NCBI RefSeq assembly: GCF_029168945.1
Contig: NC_083603.1
Span: forward strand, 48,308,406 to 48,372,405
Length of the DNA: 64,000 nt
Reading direction: 5' to 3'
Origin: Cannabis sativa
Taxonomy: Eukaryota; Streptophyta; Magnoliopsida; Rosales; Cannabaceae
Position 1 is the first letter of the stretch. Every line of letters begins with the position of its first letter. The notes under the pieces are model-generated. The model was not told where the DNA came from, searched no databases, and worked only from the letters and a program-made list of their open reading frames with translations. The translations under genes and the position numbers were made by a program. Shown in pieces: positions 1 through 11,470 of the stretch.

Positions 1-575
1 ATGAACAAAACGGCTTAGTCGAAAGAAAACATAGACATGTTGTGGAAAATGGTCTTACTTTGCTTGCCCAAGCTTCAATGCCTCTCAAATTCTGGGATGA
101 GGCTTTTCGAACCTCTGTATACTTGTCTAATAGACTTCCTACTCTTGTGTTGCAAAATGTCTCCCTTATAGAAAAATTGTTTTCTATACAACCCGATTAT
201 ACCCAACTAAAGACATTTGGCTGCAAGTGTTTTCCAAACATTAGACCCTATAATAAACACAAGTTGCAATTCAGGTCATCTCCTTATACATTCTTTGCTA
301 TAGCTTAAATCATAAGGGTTACAAATGTCTAGACAACTCTGGCCGCATATACATATCTCGAGATGTCATCTTTGATGAAACATCTTTCCCATTTTCCACA
401 CTACCTAGACAGACCACAGATTCTTACTCATATTCAGACTTTTACCCCTCTGTTGTTATTCCTACAATAAATCAGTCTCAATCTGTTGGTCCCGATATCA
501 GACCTGTAACCACTAACCATAATGTGCCAATTTTGGCAAGTTCTTTTGTGCCTGTGCAGGTTCCTATTACACCAG
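1..575 (+). pseudogene. Element A (Ale-type Copia): integrase segment of pol, left piece
   Basis: This is the C-terminal half of a Copia integrase, entering the window already inside the gene. The first codons encode QNG-VERKH, which contains the catalytic glutamate region of the DDE integrase core, followed by the LLAQASMPLKFW and FGCKCFPNIRPY segments typical of Copia integrases. The frame breaks near base 297; the next frame continues with GYKCLD-SGRIYISRDVIFDE up to about base 400, then a low-complexity linker. The reading is cut off at 580 by element B and resumes at 37404. The ERKHRH-VE-GLTLLA signature and the short 279-bp LTR at 41168 fit the Ale/Retrofit lineage of Copia elements. 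It is a dead copy. Confidence 0.85.
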
Positions 576-580
576 CAAGC
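576..580. other. Target-site duplication CAAGC, left copy (element B)
   Basis: CAAGC directly precedes the TGTTGGG start of element B and is repeated at 37399-37403 right after its CCAACA end. This 5-bp duplication proves that B, with everything nested in it, inserted into the pol gene of element A. Confidence 0.95.
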
Positions 581-741
581 TGTTGGGTTTTATGCCCTAA
601 ATAAAAATCTTTACAATCTGATTAGTTATCAATATAAGAAATTTGAAGTGATTGATGTTTGCATGAATTTTACATGCTAATGGTTTAATATGTTAAATAT
701 GTTTATTACATTCATACACACAAAATAAGTTAAATCCAGAT
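581..741 (+). repeat. Element B 5' LTR, left part
   Basis: These 161 bases match the first 161 bases of the 3' LTR at 35491 with only a few substitutions. The LTR is broken at 742 by element C. The part of the LTR corresponding to 35652-36806 of the 3' copy, about 1.15 kb, is missing on the far side of C. Confidence 0.93.
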
Positions 742-992
742 TGAAAACCCGTGTTTTTGCAAATGTCAGTTGTATATAAGAAAATATAAAAACTGTAAGA
801 GTTTGCGACGTGAAAGTAATTGCTACGGACAAAGCTGAACGGGCGAGAATATAAAATATTTGCAGAAAAATAAATAACTTGACACAAGAGATTTGTACGT
901 GGTATCAGTGTTCTCCCGAACACTCCTAGTCCACGGGGCCACGCCCAGAGAATGAAATCAATTAATAAAGTATCAAAATTACAAAGACAATT
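742..992 (-). repeat. Element C 3' LTR, outer part
   Basis: This is the outer end of C's 3' LTR (on the minus strand it ends CGGGTTTTCA). It aligns with 17809-18060 of the other LTR apart from a dense mismatch cluster at about 812-846. It is interrupted at 993 by element D, whose TSD CAATT occupies 988-992 and is repeated at 10079-10083. Confidence 0.92.
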
Positions 993-3077
993 TGTAACGC
1001 CCTAATGCTAAGGCACGCTACAGTGCTTTTTCAATAATTGTGCAATCTTTGCTAATCAAAGAAATTTCTCGAAAAACGTGTCAAATTAAAACTTTTGCAT
1101 TAAACATTAAACTTTATAATTTAATGAAATATTTACAAGTGCCGGGATCCCGATTTTTAAAACTTTACAAACTTTACTTTTTAAGCATACATTTCAAAAT
1201 ATACAGATTTACAGGTCGCACAGCGACTTTCAAAATACAACTCCCAGATGTCCCGAGACCGAACACTCCAGGTCGCGCTGCTTGACATGTACAATCTCAC
1301 CCGAGCTCAGGTTCACTCCTGTTCAGCTTTCGCCTTTCCTTTACCTACACATGGAAGCGTAAGACCGTGAGTCAACAGACTCAGTAAGAAATGCATATAA
1401 CATATCATATAATTTCCGACCTGTAAATAGGCGCCCATACACCTATTTACAGAGCTTAACAGATGAGTATGAACGTTCTAACTGGGACACGACCATGTAC
1501 CATGTACCACATACACTCATTATACTTTCGTATTAGTATAGGTAAGGTATGACCGCACCCTGAGTACTATCTAGTGTTGTACCACAAACACCTCGTACCT
1601 TCCCGTACAAGTGTTGGTAACACTATGATGTACTTCCAAACATCACACACCTTACCAATGCACTCCGTACCACAACCGTACAAGTGTTGGTAGTGTATGA
1701 ATCACAATAAATAAGCATGTATACATATTAACACATACATACATTCAGATAATCACATCATACATTATACACAGTTCTTACCTGTTTTCCGAATTCAAGT
1801 GTGCTAGCCGACCTGAACGGAATTTCTGTGCTAGATGGATGCCCTAATCACATTTTGAAACCGGGTAAGTCACATGATTAAAACCCTAATCCCGGGAAAC
1901 CTAAAACCAAAACCCTAGGTTCTGCGATACTCTAAAGGGGTTATTCTAACTCTGGAAATGGGGAAACACCCAACCGAGGTACCGAAATGGACAAAAATTG
2001 AGAAAACGAAGTGTTCGGGAATCCTGCCAAAACCGGCAAACCGGTTTTTGGGGCATGGCAAACCGGTTTGCCGGTTTGCACCAGTAATCCCAAATCACTT
2101 CCTTCTTTGCTCAATTTTCCACCAAATGATACCAAACTTTCCAGAGCTCCTAAACAATGCATACACAATAAATCCCAGCCAGTATTTCACAGAAAAACAC
2201 AATAAATAACAACTTGCCATTAAAGCTTAAAGCTTTGAACTCAATGTTCAAAGTTGCATACAACCAACCATAAACCTCAAAACCAGCTGCTAGGGACTTA
2301 AATCAACTCAAACTAACCCTTGAATTCGAACCCTAAGCATATCAAAACCCAACAGCCACTAAACCTAGAAATTCCATCATGAAACTAAACTAAAACTTCA
2401 AGAACTTAAGGAGAAAAGAAACTAGGGTTACCTTGACTAGACTTCTCTTGAATCCCTTGCTGAAAACTCCAAAATTCAGCAACAATCTCCCTTGGCTTTG
2501 CTGGTTCGAAGAGGGAAAGAGAAAGGAGAGAGAGTTCTTCTTATTTTTGGTTTTTCTTTCTTTCTTTTTTTTTTACAAAAGGGATAATTCCAAATTGGGA
2601 AAACTTGATTTTCCTTTGGCTGAATATAAGTGGCCACGTGCCACACCTCTAGGCAGCCACCCAACCCCAAACAAAATTACTAAAATACCCTTTAGACTTA
2701 AAACTAGGATAGTTTTGAAACTAGGGGTAAAATGGTCAAATTCCATAACCCCGCTCAATCCCGATAATTTATTTTCTCCAAAATATTTCCCACTATGAAA
2801 TAAGGTTCTAAACTTACCCATGTGATCAAACTAGCCATCCATCGCATTTTCCGTTGTCGCCAAACAAAAATTACAAAAATAACATATTGCACATACAAGC
2901 TAGGTAATACCCCTAGAGTTTAATAAAATCTCCGAAATTGAGAAATTATAACTCTAATATTTATTTCTAAATACTGGGGTCCACATTTAAATTTAATTCA
3001 CAAATAATAATAAAATAATAATAAAAATTAGTGCTAATTGCCTTTTTCTAATCCATATTACTAGAGCGGTCATTACA
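993..3077 (-). repeat. Element D 3' LTR
   Basis: This 2085-bp terminal repeat starts TGTAACGCCC and ends TCATTACA on the plus strand. Compared with 7995-10078 the differences I found fall into clusters: about 1353-1368, 1825-1828, 2028-2045 and 2068-2090. It contains paired CCGG palindromes (about 2028-2082), short hairpins (about 1575-1700), and a T-rich tract near 2560. Short open frames in it are not genes. Confidence 0.95.
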
Positions 3078-3091
3078 ATTATCCCCCCGTT
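3078..3091 (-). promoter_or_regulatory. Polypurine tract of element D
   Basis: On the minus strand this reads AACGGGGGGATAAT and directly precedes the 3' LTR. It serves as the primer for plus-strand DNA synthesis. The pol stop codon TAA (3079-3081) lies inside it. Confidence 0.92.
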
Positions 3092-6039
3092 AATAGGATT
3101 TCGTCCCCGAAATCTAACCTGAATAGCTCTGGATGTTGAGTCCTCATATCTGACTCCAACTCCCAGGTGGCTTCTTCCACCTTACTATTCCTCCAGAGCA
3201 CCTTAACCAGTGCAATAGTCTTGTTCCGAAGAACTTTTTCTTTTCTATCCAAAATCTGAACAGGTTGCTCTTCATAGGATAAGTCTGGTTGAAGTTCAAG
3301 GGCTTCATAACTCAAGACATGAGTCGGGTCTGACACGTATTTCCTTAACATAGAAATGTGAAATACGTCATGAACAGCTGACAATGCTGGTGGTAAGGCT
3401 AGCCGATACGCTACCTGCCCGACCTTCTCAAGTATCTGAAATGGCCCAATGAACCTAGGGCTTAACTTACCCTTCTTCCCGAAGCGTCTAATACCCTTCA
3501 TTGGTGAAACCCGCAGGAAAACATGTTCCCCTGCCTGGAATGTAACATCTCTGCGCTTCGGATCAGCATAACTTTTCTGCCTGCTTTGAGAAGCAAGCAT
3601 TCGAGCCTTGATCTTATCAATAGCTTCATTGGTTTTCTGTACTAATTCTGGACCCAGGTACTTCCTTTCCCCTGTCTCGTCCCAATGAATAGGAGAACGA
3701 CATTTTCTACCATATAACATCTCATAGGGAGCCATCCCTATTGTACTTTGGTAGCTGTTGTTGTAGGAGAATTCAATTAAAGGCAAGTACTTACTCCATG
3801 AACCCTCAAAGTCCATGACACAGGCTCGCAATAGGTCTTCTAAAATCTGGATAGTTCTTTCTGACTGACCATCAGTCTGAGGGTGAAAGGCTGTACTAAA
3901 CTTTAACTTGGTACCCATAGCCTTCTGGAGACTCACCCAAAACTTCGATGTGAACTTTGGATCCCTGTCTGATACAATAGATTTAGGGGCTCCATGGAGA
4001 CGAACTATCTCCTTCACATACAATTCAGCATATTGATCCACTGAATATGTAACTTTCACTGGTAAGAAGTGAGCTGACTTTGTGAATCTGTCCACGATGA
4101 CCCAAACAGAATCATACATTCCTGTAGTTCTAGGCAAACCAGTTACAAAGTCCATTGTGATGTCCTCCCACTTCCATTCAGGAAGACCTAAAGGCTGCAA
4201 TAATCCTGCCGGCCTCTGATGTTCAGCTTTAATTTGCTGGCAGGTTAAACACTTGGACACGTAGTCCACCACATCTCTTTTCATTCCATACCACCAGAAG
4301 TAGGGTTTCAAATCCTGATACATCTTGGTGGTTCCCGGATGCAACGAATAAGGTGTGGTGTGAGCTTCATCAAGTATCTCTTTCTTAAGCTCATCCACAC
4401 TAGGAACACAAACTCGAGCTTTATATAGCAACATTCCACTGCTCGAGACTGTAAAACCTTTAGGCCGACCAGCTATCACTTCATCTCGAACTTTAACTAG
4501 CTCGGGATCTTCCAATTGTGCCTTTCTGATTCTCTCCAACAGATCAGATTGGAGTGTTAAATTATGTAATTTCCCGACCACGAACTCAATTCCTGCACTA
4601 ACCATTTCCGAGGCTAGTTGAGGAGCTATCATAACCGTAGTACACACTTGACCGGGACCTTTTCGGCTTAAAGCATCGGCCACGACATTGGCTTTCCCGG
4701 GGTGATACAGTATTTCACAATCGTAGTCCTTAACTAACTCCAACCACCTTCTCTGCCTCATATTCAGATCTTTTTGGGTGAAAAAGTATTTAAGACTTTT
4801 ATGATCAGTATAAATTTCACACTTTTCACCGTAAAGATAATGTCGCCATATCTTTAAAGCGAAAACCACCGCAGCGAGCTCTAAATCATGAGTTGGGTAA
4901 CGCTGCTCATAATCCTTCAGTTGACGAGAGGCATAGGCTATGACTCTGTCAGCTTGCATCAGAACACATCCCAGACCCTGTCTGGATGCATCACAATACA
5001 CAACGAATTTCTCTTGATTTGATGGCAAAGCTAACACCGGAGCTGTTATCAAACGCTGCTTCAACTCTTGAAAGCTTGATTCACACTTATCCGACCACAC
5101 AAATCTCTGATTTTTCTTAGTCAATTCGGTTAGGGGCATAGAAAGTTTAGAAAATCCTTCGACGAAACGTCGATAATACCCTGCTAACCCGAGAAAACTT
5201 CGAATTTCCGTCACAGACCTAGGCCTCGGCCAATTCTTCACTGATTCCACCTTGTTTGGATCGACCATAATTCCATTCTTCCCCACAATATGTCCCAGAA
5301 AGGATACCTCGGACAACCAGAATTCACACTTTTTGAACTTGGCATACAGCTTGTGATCCCTAAGTCGCTGTAACACCATTCGAAGATGATGCTCGTGCTC
5401 CTCTTCTGACTGAGAGTACACAAGAATGTCATCGATAAACACTATAACGCAGTTATCGAGGAAATCCTTGAATACCCTATTCATAAGATCCATAAAGGCC
5501 GCAGGAGCATTAGTCAATCCGAATGACATTACCAGAAACTCATAGTGCCCATATCTGGTTCTAAAAGCAGTCTTCGGTATGTCCTCCTCTCGAATTCTAA
5601 GTTGATGATAACCTGACCGTAAATCAATCTTTGAAAACACAAACTCTTTCCACCGAAGCTGATCGAATAGATCGTCGATTCTGGGCAACGGGTACTTATT
5701 CTTAATCGTCAGCTTGTTAAGTTCCCGATAATCAATACACATTCTGAGGGAACCATCTTTCTTTTTCACAAAGAGAACCGGAGCTCCCCAGGGCGATACA
5801 CTGGGTCGAATAAACCCAATATCCAGCATCCCCTGAAGTTGCAACTTAAGTTCCTTGAGTTCTGCTGGAGCCATCCTGTATGGAGCTTTAGATACAGGTT
5901 CGACTCCAGGTGCCAAATCAATAACAAAGTCAATCTCTCGTTGTGGTGGCAATCCCGGCAACTCCTCGGGAAACACATCAAGAAAATCTTTCACTATTCG
6001 AACTACCTCAGGCCCAAATGTTTCGAATCTGGGAGTCAA
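3079..6039 (-). pseudogene. Element D pol: reverse transcriptase, RNase H, integrase, chromodomain-like tail
   Basis: An uninterrupted 986-codon frame encodes the enzymes of a Gypsy chromovirus. In order it shows the PEELPGLPP linker, RT with the FIDDILVYS active site (near residue 200), RNase H starting at YCDAS, an HHCC zinc finger (HPG..., C-TC) ahead of the integrase, integrase core with DFVTGLP, SDRDPKF and the QTDGQSERT segment, and a C-terminal VLWRN...EEATWE...HPELF motif of the chromodomain type known from Tekay/Del elements. The frame has no ATG of its own; it is separated from gag-protease by a single frameshift near 6030, where element E reads through without a break at the same place. 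It stops inside the polypurine tract. All catalytic motifs are intact, but the gene as a whole is broken, hence pseudogene. Confidence 0.93.
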
Positions 6040-7713
6040 ATACTACCGCTAGAAATCCTACACAACCATTGCATAGTAAATCCCTAGCTCTCAACACAGA
6101 AATAACCGGGATCCGAGACCCCTGAACCGATCCAACATAAACAAATGGATCTTCACCTTCCGGCTGAAAAGTCACCATTTTACGCCTACAATCTATACTG
6201 GCCGAATACTTGGATAAGAAATCCATTCCCAGTATAATATCAAACTCAGTTAGTTTCAATTCTATGAGATCAATACTCAACTCCCTATCTTCGATCCTAA
6301 TCGGCATAGACCTAATGCGCCTATTAGAGATAACCAATTCCCCGCTAGGCATTAGGGTTCCGAACCCTCTTTCTAAAATTTCACAAGGCCTACCCAAAAG
6401 ATCAATCACTCTTGTAGCCACATATGAACGTGTAGCTCCCGAGTCAAATAATACTGTAAATAACAAGTTGTTGACGGGAAGCTGACCTGTCACAACAGAA
6501 GGACTGGCTGCAGCATCAGCTTGGGTAATGGCAAACACACGAGCAGGAACCGGTTTCACCTCAGCTTTCGGCTCCTCTTTCTTTGCCTGGGGGCAATCTT
6601 TCTTGAAATGCCCCACCATGCCACACAAGAAGCATGTCTTCCGGTTACACTCTCCCGGATGATGTTTCTTGCATCTTGGACACTCAGGATAAGAGTAACC
6701 CTGGCGTCCCCCTCTGCCTTGGTTCCCACGGAACCGCTTGCTTTGCCCCGAGCCACCAGAAGCTGGAACCACTTTTCTTTTCTGCTCGGTGGTGGAGTCA
6801 CCACCATCCCTACCATAAACAGGAGTAGGAATAGTGGGGGTTCCACCAACACTCGGAGTCACCCGGGCCTCCTGAAGGAACTTTACCGCACCCTCGGCTC
6901 TCAAAGCTTTTTCAACCATCTCCGCATAAGTGGTTGCCTCAGTAGTAGTAATAACCAAATCATGTCTAATTTTTGCACTCAAACCCGCCAAGTATTTTTC
7001 CTTTTTGCGAAGTCGGTTGGCACAATTCCCGCCGCCAACTTGGCCAACCGGTCAAACTTCGTCGTATATTCGCAATGGACATTCCCTCAGTTTGAACCAG
7101 ATCAGTGAACTCTTTCCGCTTTGCACTGCGGACTGCTTCATTGTAATACTTGGAGTTAAACAACTCCTTGAATTCTTCCCAGGTCATCAGCGTGACGTCT
7201 CGAGTGAGGGTTATCAACTCCCACCACACGAGAGCGTCTTCCTGAAACTGGAAGGTGGCACAGGTTACTCGGTCATTTCCAACCACTCCCATAAAATTGA
7301 GGATGCGCTCTATTACCGAAAGCCACTGCTCGGCCTTCATCACATCAGGGCCTCCCAGAAACACTGGAGGTGCCTGTTTTCGAAATCTTTCGTACAACGG
7401 TTCCATACGGTTGCCAACAACAGGTTGTTCTGCTGGCACCGCAGGAACTGCAACGGCCTGGACTTCTTGAGGAGGCACGGCAGGAGGACCCTGCTGCCTC
7501 AACCTTTGGATCTCTTCATCTTGCTGGCGGATTCTATCTTGCATCTCCGCAAATCTTTGCTCCCAATCAGGAGGAGCTTGAGGTGGATTTACAGGGCGAC
7601 CACCACGAGCTGCCACGGCCACGGCCGCGACCACGAGGATTTTGAGGATTCCTCTGACCACCTCCGGTCTCAACCATGCCACCCTGACTTCTTGTATTTC
7701 GCGGGGCGTCCAT
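6008..7713 (-). pseudogene. Element D gag-protease, frameshifted
   Basis: The ATG at 7713 starts a capsid precursor with an Arg/Gly-rich N-terminus (NPRGRGRGRG), followed by a coiled-coil-like segment around FAEMQDRIRQQDEEIQRL, the capsid core containing AEQWL and WWELI, a basic linker, and two zinc-binding motifs, CPRCKKHHPGEC and CFLCGMVGHFKKDC. An aspartic protease with LFDSGATRSYV follows. The reading changes frame near 7610, near 7073 (one G lost compared with the expected codon), near 7010 (a run of five A where six restore the frame) and near 6030. Each is a single-base event, which could be true decay or consensus error in homopolymers. Gag coats the genomic RNA; the protease would process the polyprotein. 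Confidence 0.9.
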
Positions 7714-7978
7714 TTAATAGGACTTAGCCTGCGAATCCATAAGCCAGGCAGGTTAGACAGCGATCAAAATTAACACCGCTCTTGATAACTTAAAGGCAAC
7801 ACACTTTCTTTTCTTTTAAGAAAATATATTTAATTAAATCTAGTATGCTTCCTAACATGCTTTCACATTCACATTTATTTAAGATACTAAACAAGTACAG
7901 GCTTACTGAACCGTGAACCGAGCTTTCTCTGATGAAGATTGTACATGTCATAGCAAGCTTCGGTAGACAAACCTGGCG

Positions 7979-7990
7979 GCTCTGATACCA
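7979..7990 (-). promoter_or_regulatory. Primer-binding site of element D
   Basis: On the minus strand TGGTATCAGAGC, complementary to the 3' end of initiator Met-tRNA, lies four bases inside the 5' LTR. It is the start site of minus-strand DNA synthesis and fixes the element's orientation. Confidence 0.93.
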
Positions 7991-7994
7991 AAAT

Positions 7995-10078
7995 TGTAAC
8001 GCCCTAATGCTAAGGCACGCTACAGTGCTTTTTCAATAATTGTGCAATCTTTGCTAATCAAAGAAATTTCTCGAAAAACGTGTCAAATTAAAACTTTTGC
8101 ATTAAACATTAAACTTTATAATTTAATGAAATATTTACAAGTGCCGGGATCCCGATTTTTAAAACTTTACAAACTTTACTTTTTAAGCATACATTTCAAA
8201 ATATACAGATTTACAGGTCGCACAGCGACTTTCAAAATACAACTCCCAGATGTCCCGAGACCGAACACTCCAGGTCGCGCTGCTTGACATGTACAATCTC
8301 ACCCGAGCTCAGGTTCACTCCTGTTCAGCTTTCGCCTTTCCTTTACCTACACATGGAAGCAGAAACTGTGAGTCAACAGACTCAGTAAGAAATGCATATA
8401 ACATATCATATAATTTCCGACCTGTAAATAGGCGCCCATACACCTATTTACAGAGCTTAACAGATGAGTATGAACGTTCTAACTGGGACACGACCATGTA
8501 CCATGTACCACATACACTCATTATACTTTCGTATTAGTATAGGTAAGGTATGACCGCACCCTGAGTACTATCTAGTGTTGTACCACAAACACCTCGTACC
8601 TTCCCGTACAAGTGTTGGTAACACTATGATGTACTTCCAAACATCACACACCTTACCAATGCACTCCGTACCACAACCGTACAAGTGTTGGTAGTGTATG
8701 AATCACAATAAATAAGCATGTATACATATTAACACATACATACATTCAGATAATCACATCATACATTATACACAGTTCTTACCTGTTTTCCGAATTCAAG
8801 TGTGCTAGCCGACCTGAACGGAATTTACGTGCTAGATGGATGCCCTAATCACATTTTGAAACCGGGTAAGTCACATGATTAAAACCCTAATCCCGGGAAA
8901 CCTAAAACCAAAACCCTAGGTTCTGCGATACTCTAAAGGGGTTATTCTAACTCTGGAAATGGGGAAACACCCAACCGAGGTACCGAAATGGACAAAAATT
9001 GAGAAAACGAAGTGTTCGGGAATCCTGCCAAAAGCCGCAAAGCCGGTTTTTGGGGCATGGCAAACCGGTTTGCGGTTTGCACCGATAATCCCAAATCACT
9101 TCCTTCTTTGCTCAATTTTCCACCAAATGATACCAAACTTTCCAGAGCTCCTAAACAATGCATACACAATAAATCCCAGCCAGTATTTCACAGAAAAACA
9201 CAATAAATAACAACTTGCCATTAAAGCTTAAAGCTTTGAACTCAATGTTCAAAGTTGCATACAACCAACCATAAACCTCAAAACCAGCTGCTAGGGACTT
9301 AAATCAACTCAAACTAACCCTTGAATTCGAACCCTAAGCATATCAAAACCCAACAGCCACTAAACCTAGAAATTCCATCATGAAACTAAACTAAAACTTC
9401 AAGAACTTAAGGAGAAAAGAAACTAGGGTTACCTTGACTAGACTTCTCTTGAATCCCTTGCTGAAAACTCCAAAATTCAGCAACAATCTCCCTTGGCTTT
9501 GCTGGTTCGAAGAGGGAAAGAGAAAGGAGAGAGAGTTCTTCTTATTTTTGGTTTTTCTTTCTTTCTTTTTTTTTTACAAAAGGGATAATTCCAAATTGGG
9601 AAAACTTGATTTTCCTTTGGCTGAATATAAGTGGCCACGTGCCACACCTCTAGGCAGCCACCCAACCCCAAACAAAATTACTAAAATACCCTTTAGACTT
9701 AAAACTAGGATAGTTTTGAAACTAGGGGTAAAATGGTCAAATTCCATAACCCCGCTCAATCCCGATAATTTATTTTCTCCAAAATATTTCCCACTATGAA
9801 ATAAGGTTCTAAACTTACCCATGTGATCAAACTAGCCATCCATCGCATTTTCCGTTGTCGCCAAACAAAAATTACAAAAATAACATATTGCACATACAAG
9901 CTAGGTAATACCCCTAGAGTTTAATAAAATCTCCGAAATTGAGAAATTATAACTCTAATATTTATTTCTAAATACTGGGGTCCACATTTAAATTTAATTC
10001 ACAAATAATAATAAAATAATAATAAAAATTAGTGCTAATTGCCTTTTTCTAATCCATATTACTAGAGCGGTCATTACA
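7995..10078 (-). repeat. Element D 5' LTR
   Basis: This 2084-bp terminal repeat matches 993-3077 apart from the clusters described there. In the element's direction it contains the promoter. The TSD copy CAATT follows at 10079-10083. Near-identity of the LTR pair marks D as one of the most recent insertions in the nest. Confidence 0.95.
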
Positions 10079-10083
10079 CAATT

Positions 10084-10959
10084 GACTTAAACAAGTTTAG
10101 ACTCCCTCTAAAGTATTGCCGCAATCCTTTGTAATCCACTTTATGAATCTGACTTCTTGAAACACCTTCAAGCCCGAACTCCCTTCGTCTTTGAAGTGTG
10201 AGTGCTTACTTCCTCCCGAAGTAAGGCTTCAACAAGTCTTCTCCCAAAGACCAAGTGCTTACTTCCTCCCGAAGTAAGGCTTTATCAAGTCTTCTCCCGA
10301 AGACCAATCTCTTGTTCAGTCAAGTAGTTCTTCACAACCTCTAGGATAGAGTAAGAACAGAAATAGAACAACTAGAACCTAGATGAACAACTAGGCTCTC
10401 ACAAAACAAAGAAAGACTCTCTTCTCTCAAAAGATAAATGTAGAAAATGAATAATGGAAGAGGTGATCCGAATGTTTGCTCTCTAGGCTCTATTTATAGA
10501 CCATAGAAACCAAAGAGGCAACCACAAGTTCGAATTAGCAGCTGTACAAAAACTTTCCAAAAGAAACACGATCTGCTACATTAGATTCGGATGCTGACGC
10601 AGCAGATCTGACCAGAAACGGGAAACTTGCTATAATCGGGTCCGATCCTCTATCAATGCTTGATTCCTGCCAAAAACAGATTAGATATTCTGATTGTATC
10701 AAGATACAATCGAAATCAATAAGGAAAAGGCAATAAACAAAGTTTCCCTAAAAAAGACAACTTTCCAAAAGAGAATTCCTTCTCTTTTGAGAAGATTTCA
10801 ACAAAGGAAAGTTCAGCTGAAAGTGCAACTTTCCAAACAAGGAAAAGGGCAACTACAATCCGAATTTATAAGGTAAGAAATCGAATATGAATGCACAACA
10901 ATCTTACCATAAATGGAAAAATTATTTTGTCAACTAACTTGCCAAAAAAAGACTTTACA
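10084..10959 (-). repeat. Element C 3' LTR, inner part
   Basis: This continues the LTR interrupted at 992; the two pieces sum to 1127 bp against 1128 bp in the other LTR. It ends GACTTTACA, immediately followed by the purine tract. A TATA-like box (CTATAAATAG on the minus strand, about 10490-10499) marks the promoter. Between 10198 and 10310 two related units each carry stem-loops. Confidence 0.92.
10490..10499 (-). promoter_or_regulatory. TATA box in element C LTR
   Basis: TCTATAAATA on the minus strand lies within the LTR and is conserved in the second LTR at about 18467-18476. It is the best candidate for the core promoter of C. Confidence 0.6.
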
Positions 10960-11470
10960 ATCTCCCCCTTTGGCACTTTAGATGAACAAAATAATTTTTA
11001 ACACAAAGTACCTGCAAGATAAAGTTAGCCATAACAAATAACTACTCCCCCTGAGTAACACAATCGAAACCAACAATAACTAAAGAAACATGTTAACTTT
11101 TAAACCAAATAGTTCACAGGTACCAAACACAACTCCCCCTGGAAAAAGGGTCTAGAGTTGATAAAAACAAATTGAATGCTCAATAAAATGCACATTAATT
11201 AAGAAATATTTTGACAACTAACTTGCCAAAAAAGGACCTAACAATCTCCCCATTTGGCACTTTAGATAATCAAAATATTATTAATTAACAAACACCTACA
11301 AAACAAAGTTAGCAAAATAAACATAAAAACTCCCCCTGAGAAGCACAACATTAAACCAAAATAAACAGCTAACTTTGACCAAAGATGAACACAAACACAA
11401 ACACAAACACAAACCTCAACTCCCCCTAGACAGTTGAGTATACAATTACTCCCCCTTTTTGTTTATCTAT
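10960..11470 (-). repeat. Polypurine-tract array of element C
   Basis: Directly inside the 3' LTR is ATCTCCCCCTTTGGCA; on the minus strand AAAGGGGGAGAT is the expected plus-strand primer. Further CTCCCC motifs follow at about 10962, 11045, 11133, 11246, 11330, 11420 and 11449. Multiple purine tracts upstream of the 3' LTR are a known Sirevirus trait. Part of the array (about 11209-11281) repeats the end of the LTR plus its purine tract in mutated form. An (ACAAAC)n stretch lies at about 11391-11413. Confidence 0.8.

Larger units (their letters stand above)
993..10078 (-). mobile_element. Element D: Tekay-type chromovirus (Gypsy), minus strand, nearly complete
   Basis: A full-length Gypsy element lies in the minus orientation between two copies of CAATT (988-992 and 10079-10083). 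The LTRs are 2085 bp (993-3077) and 2084 bp (7995-10078), begin TGTAATGACC and end GGCGTTACA in the element's orientation, and agree over nearly their whole length. The primer site is complementary to initiator Met-tRNA, and the polypurine tract AACGGGGGGATAAT abuts the 3' LTR. Gag, protease, RT, RNase H, integrase and a chromodomain-like C-terminus are present, broken only by single-base frameshifts. It inserted into element C's 3' LTR and is therefore younger than C. Confidence 0.95.

Noticed and set aside
2433..2821. Open frames of 82-121 codons on both strands of element D's LTR, repeated at 9434-9822.
   Set aside because: They lie wholly in the LTR, are repeated only because the LTR is, and have homopolymer-encoded runs. 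They are not genes.
6521..7727. Plus-strand frames of 195 and 265 codons opposite element D's gag.
   Set aside because: They are antisense shadows of the gag-protease gene, which has clear zinc knuckles and a protease motif on the minus strand.
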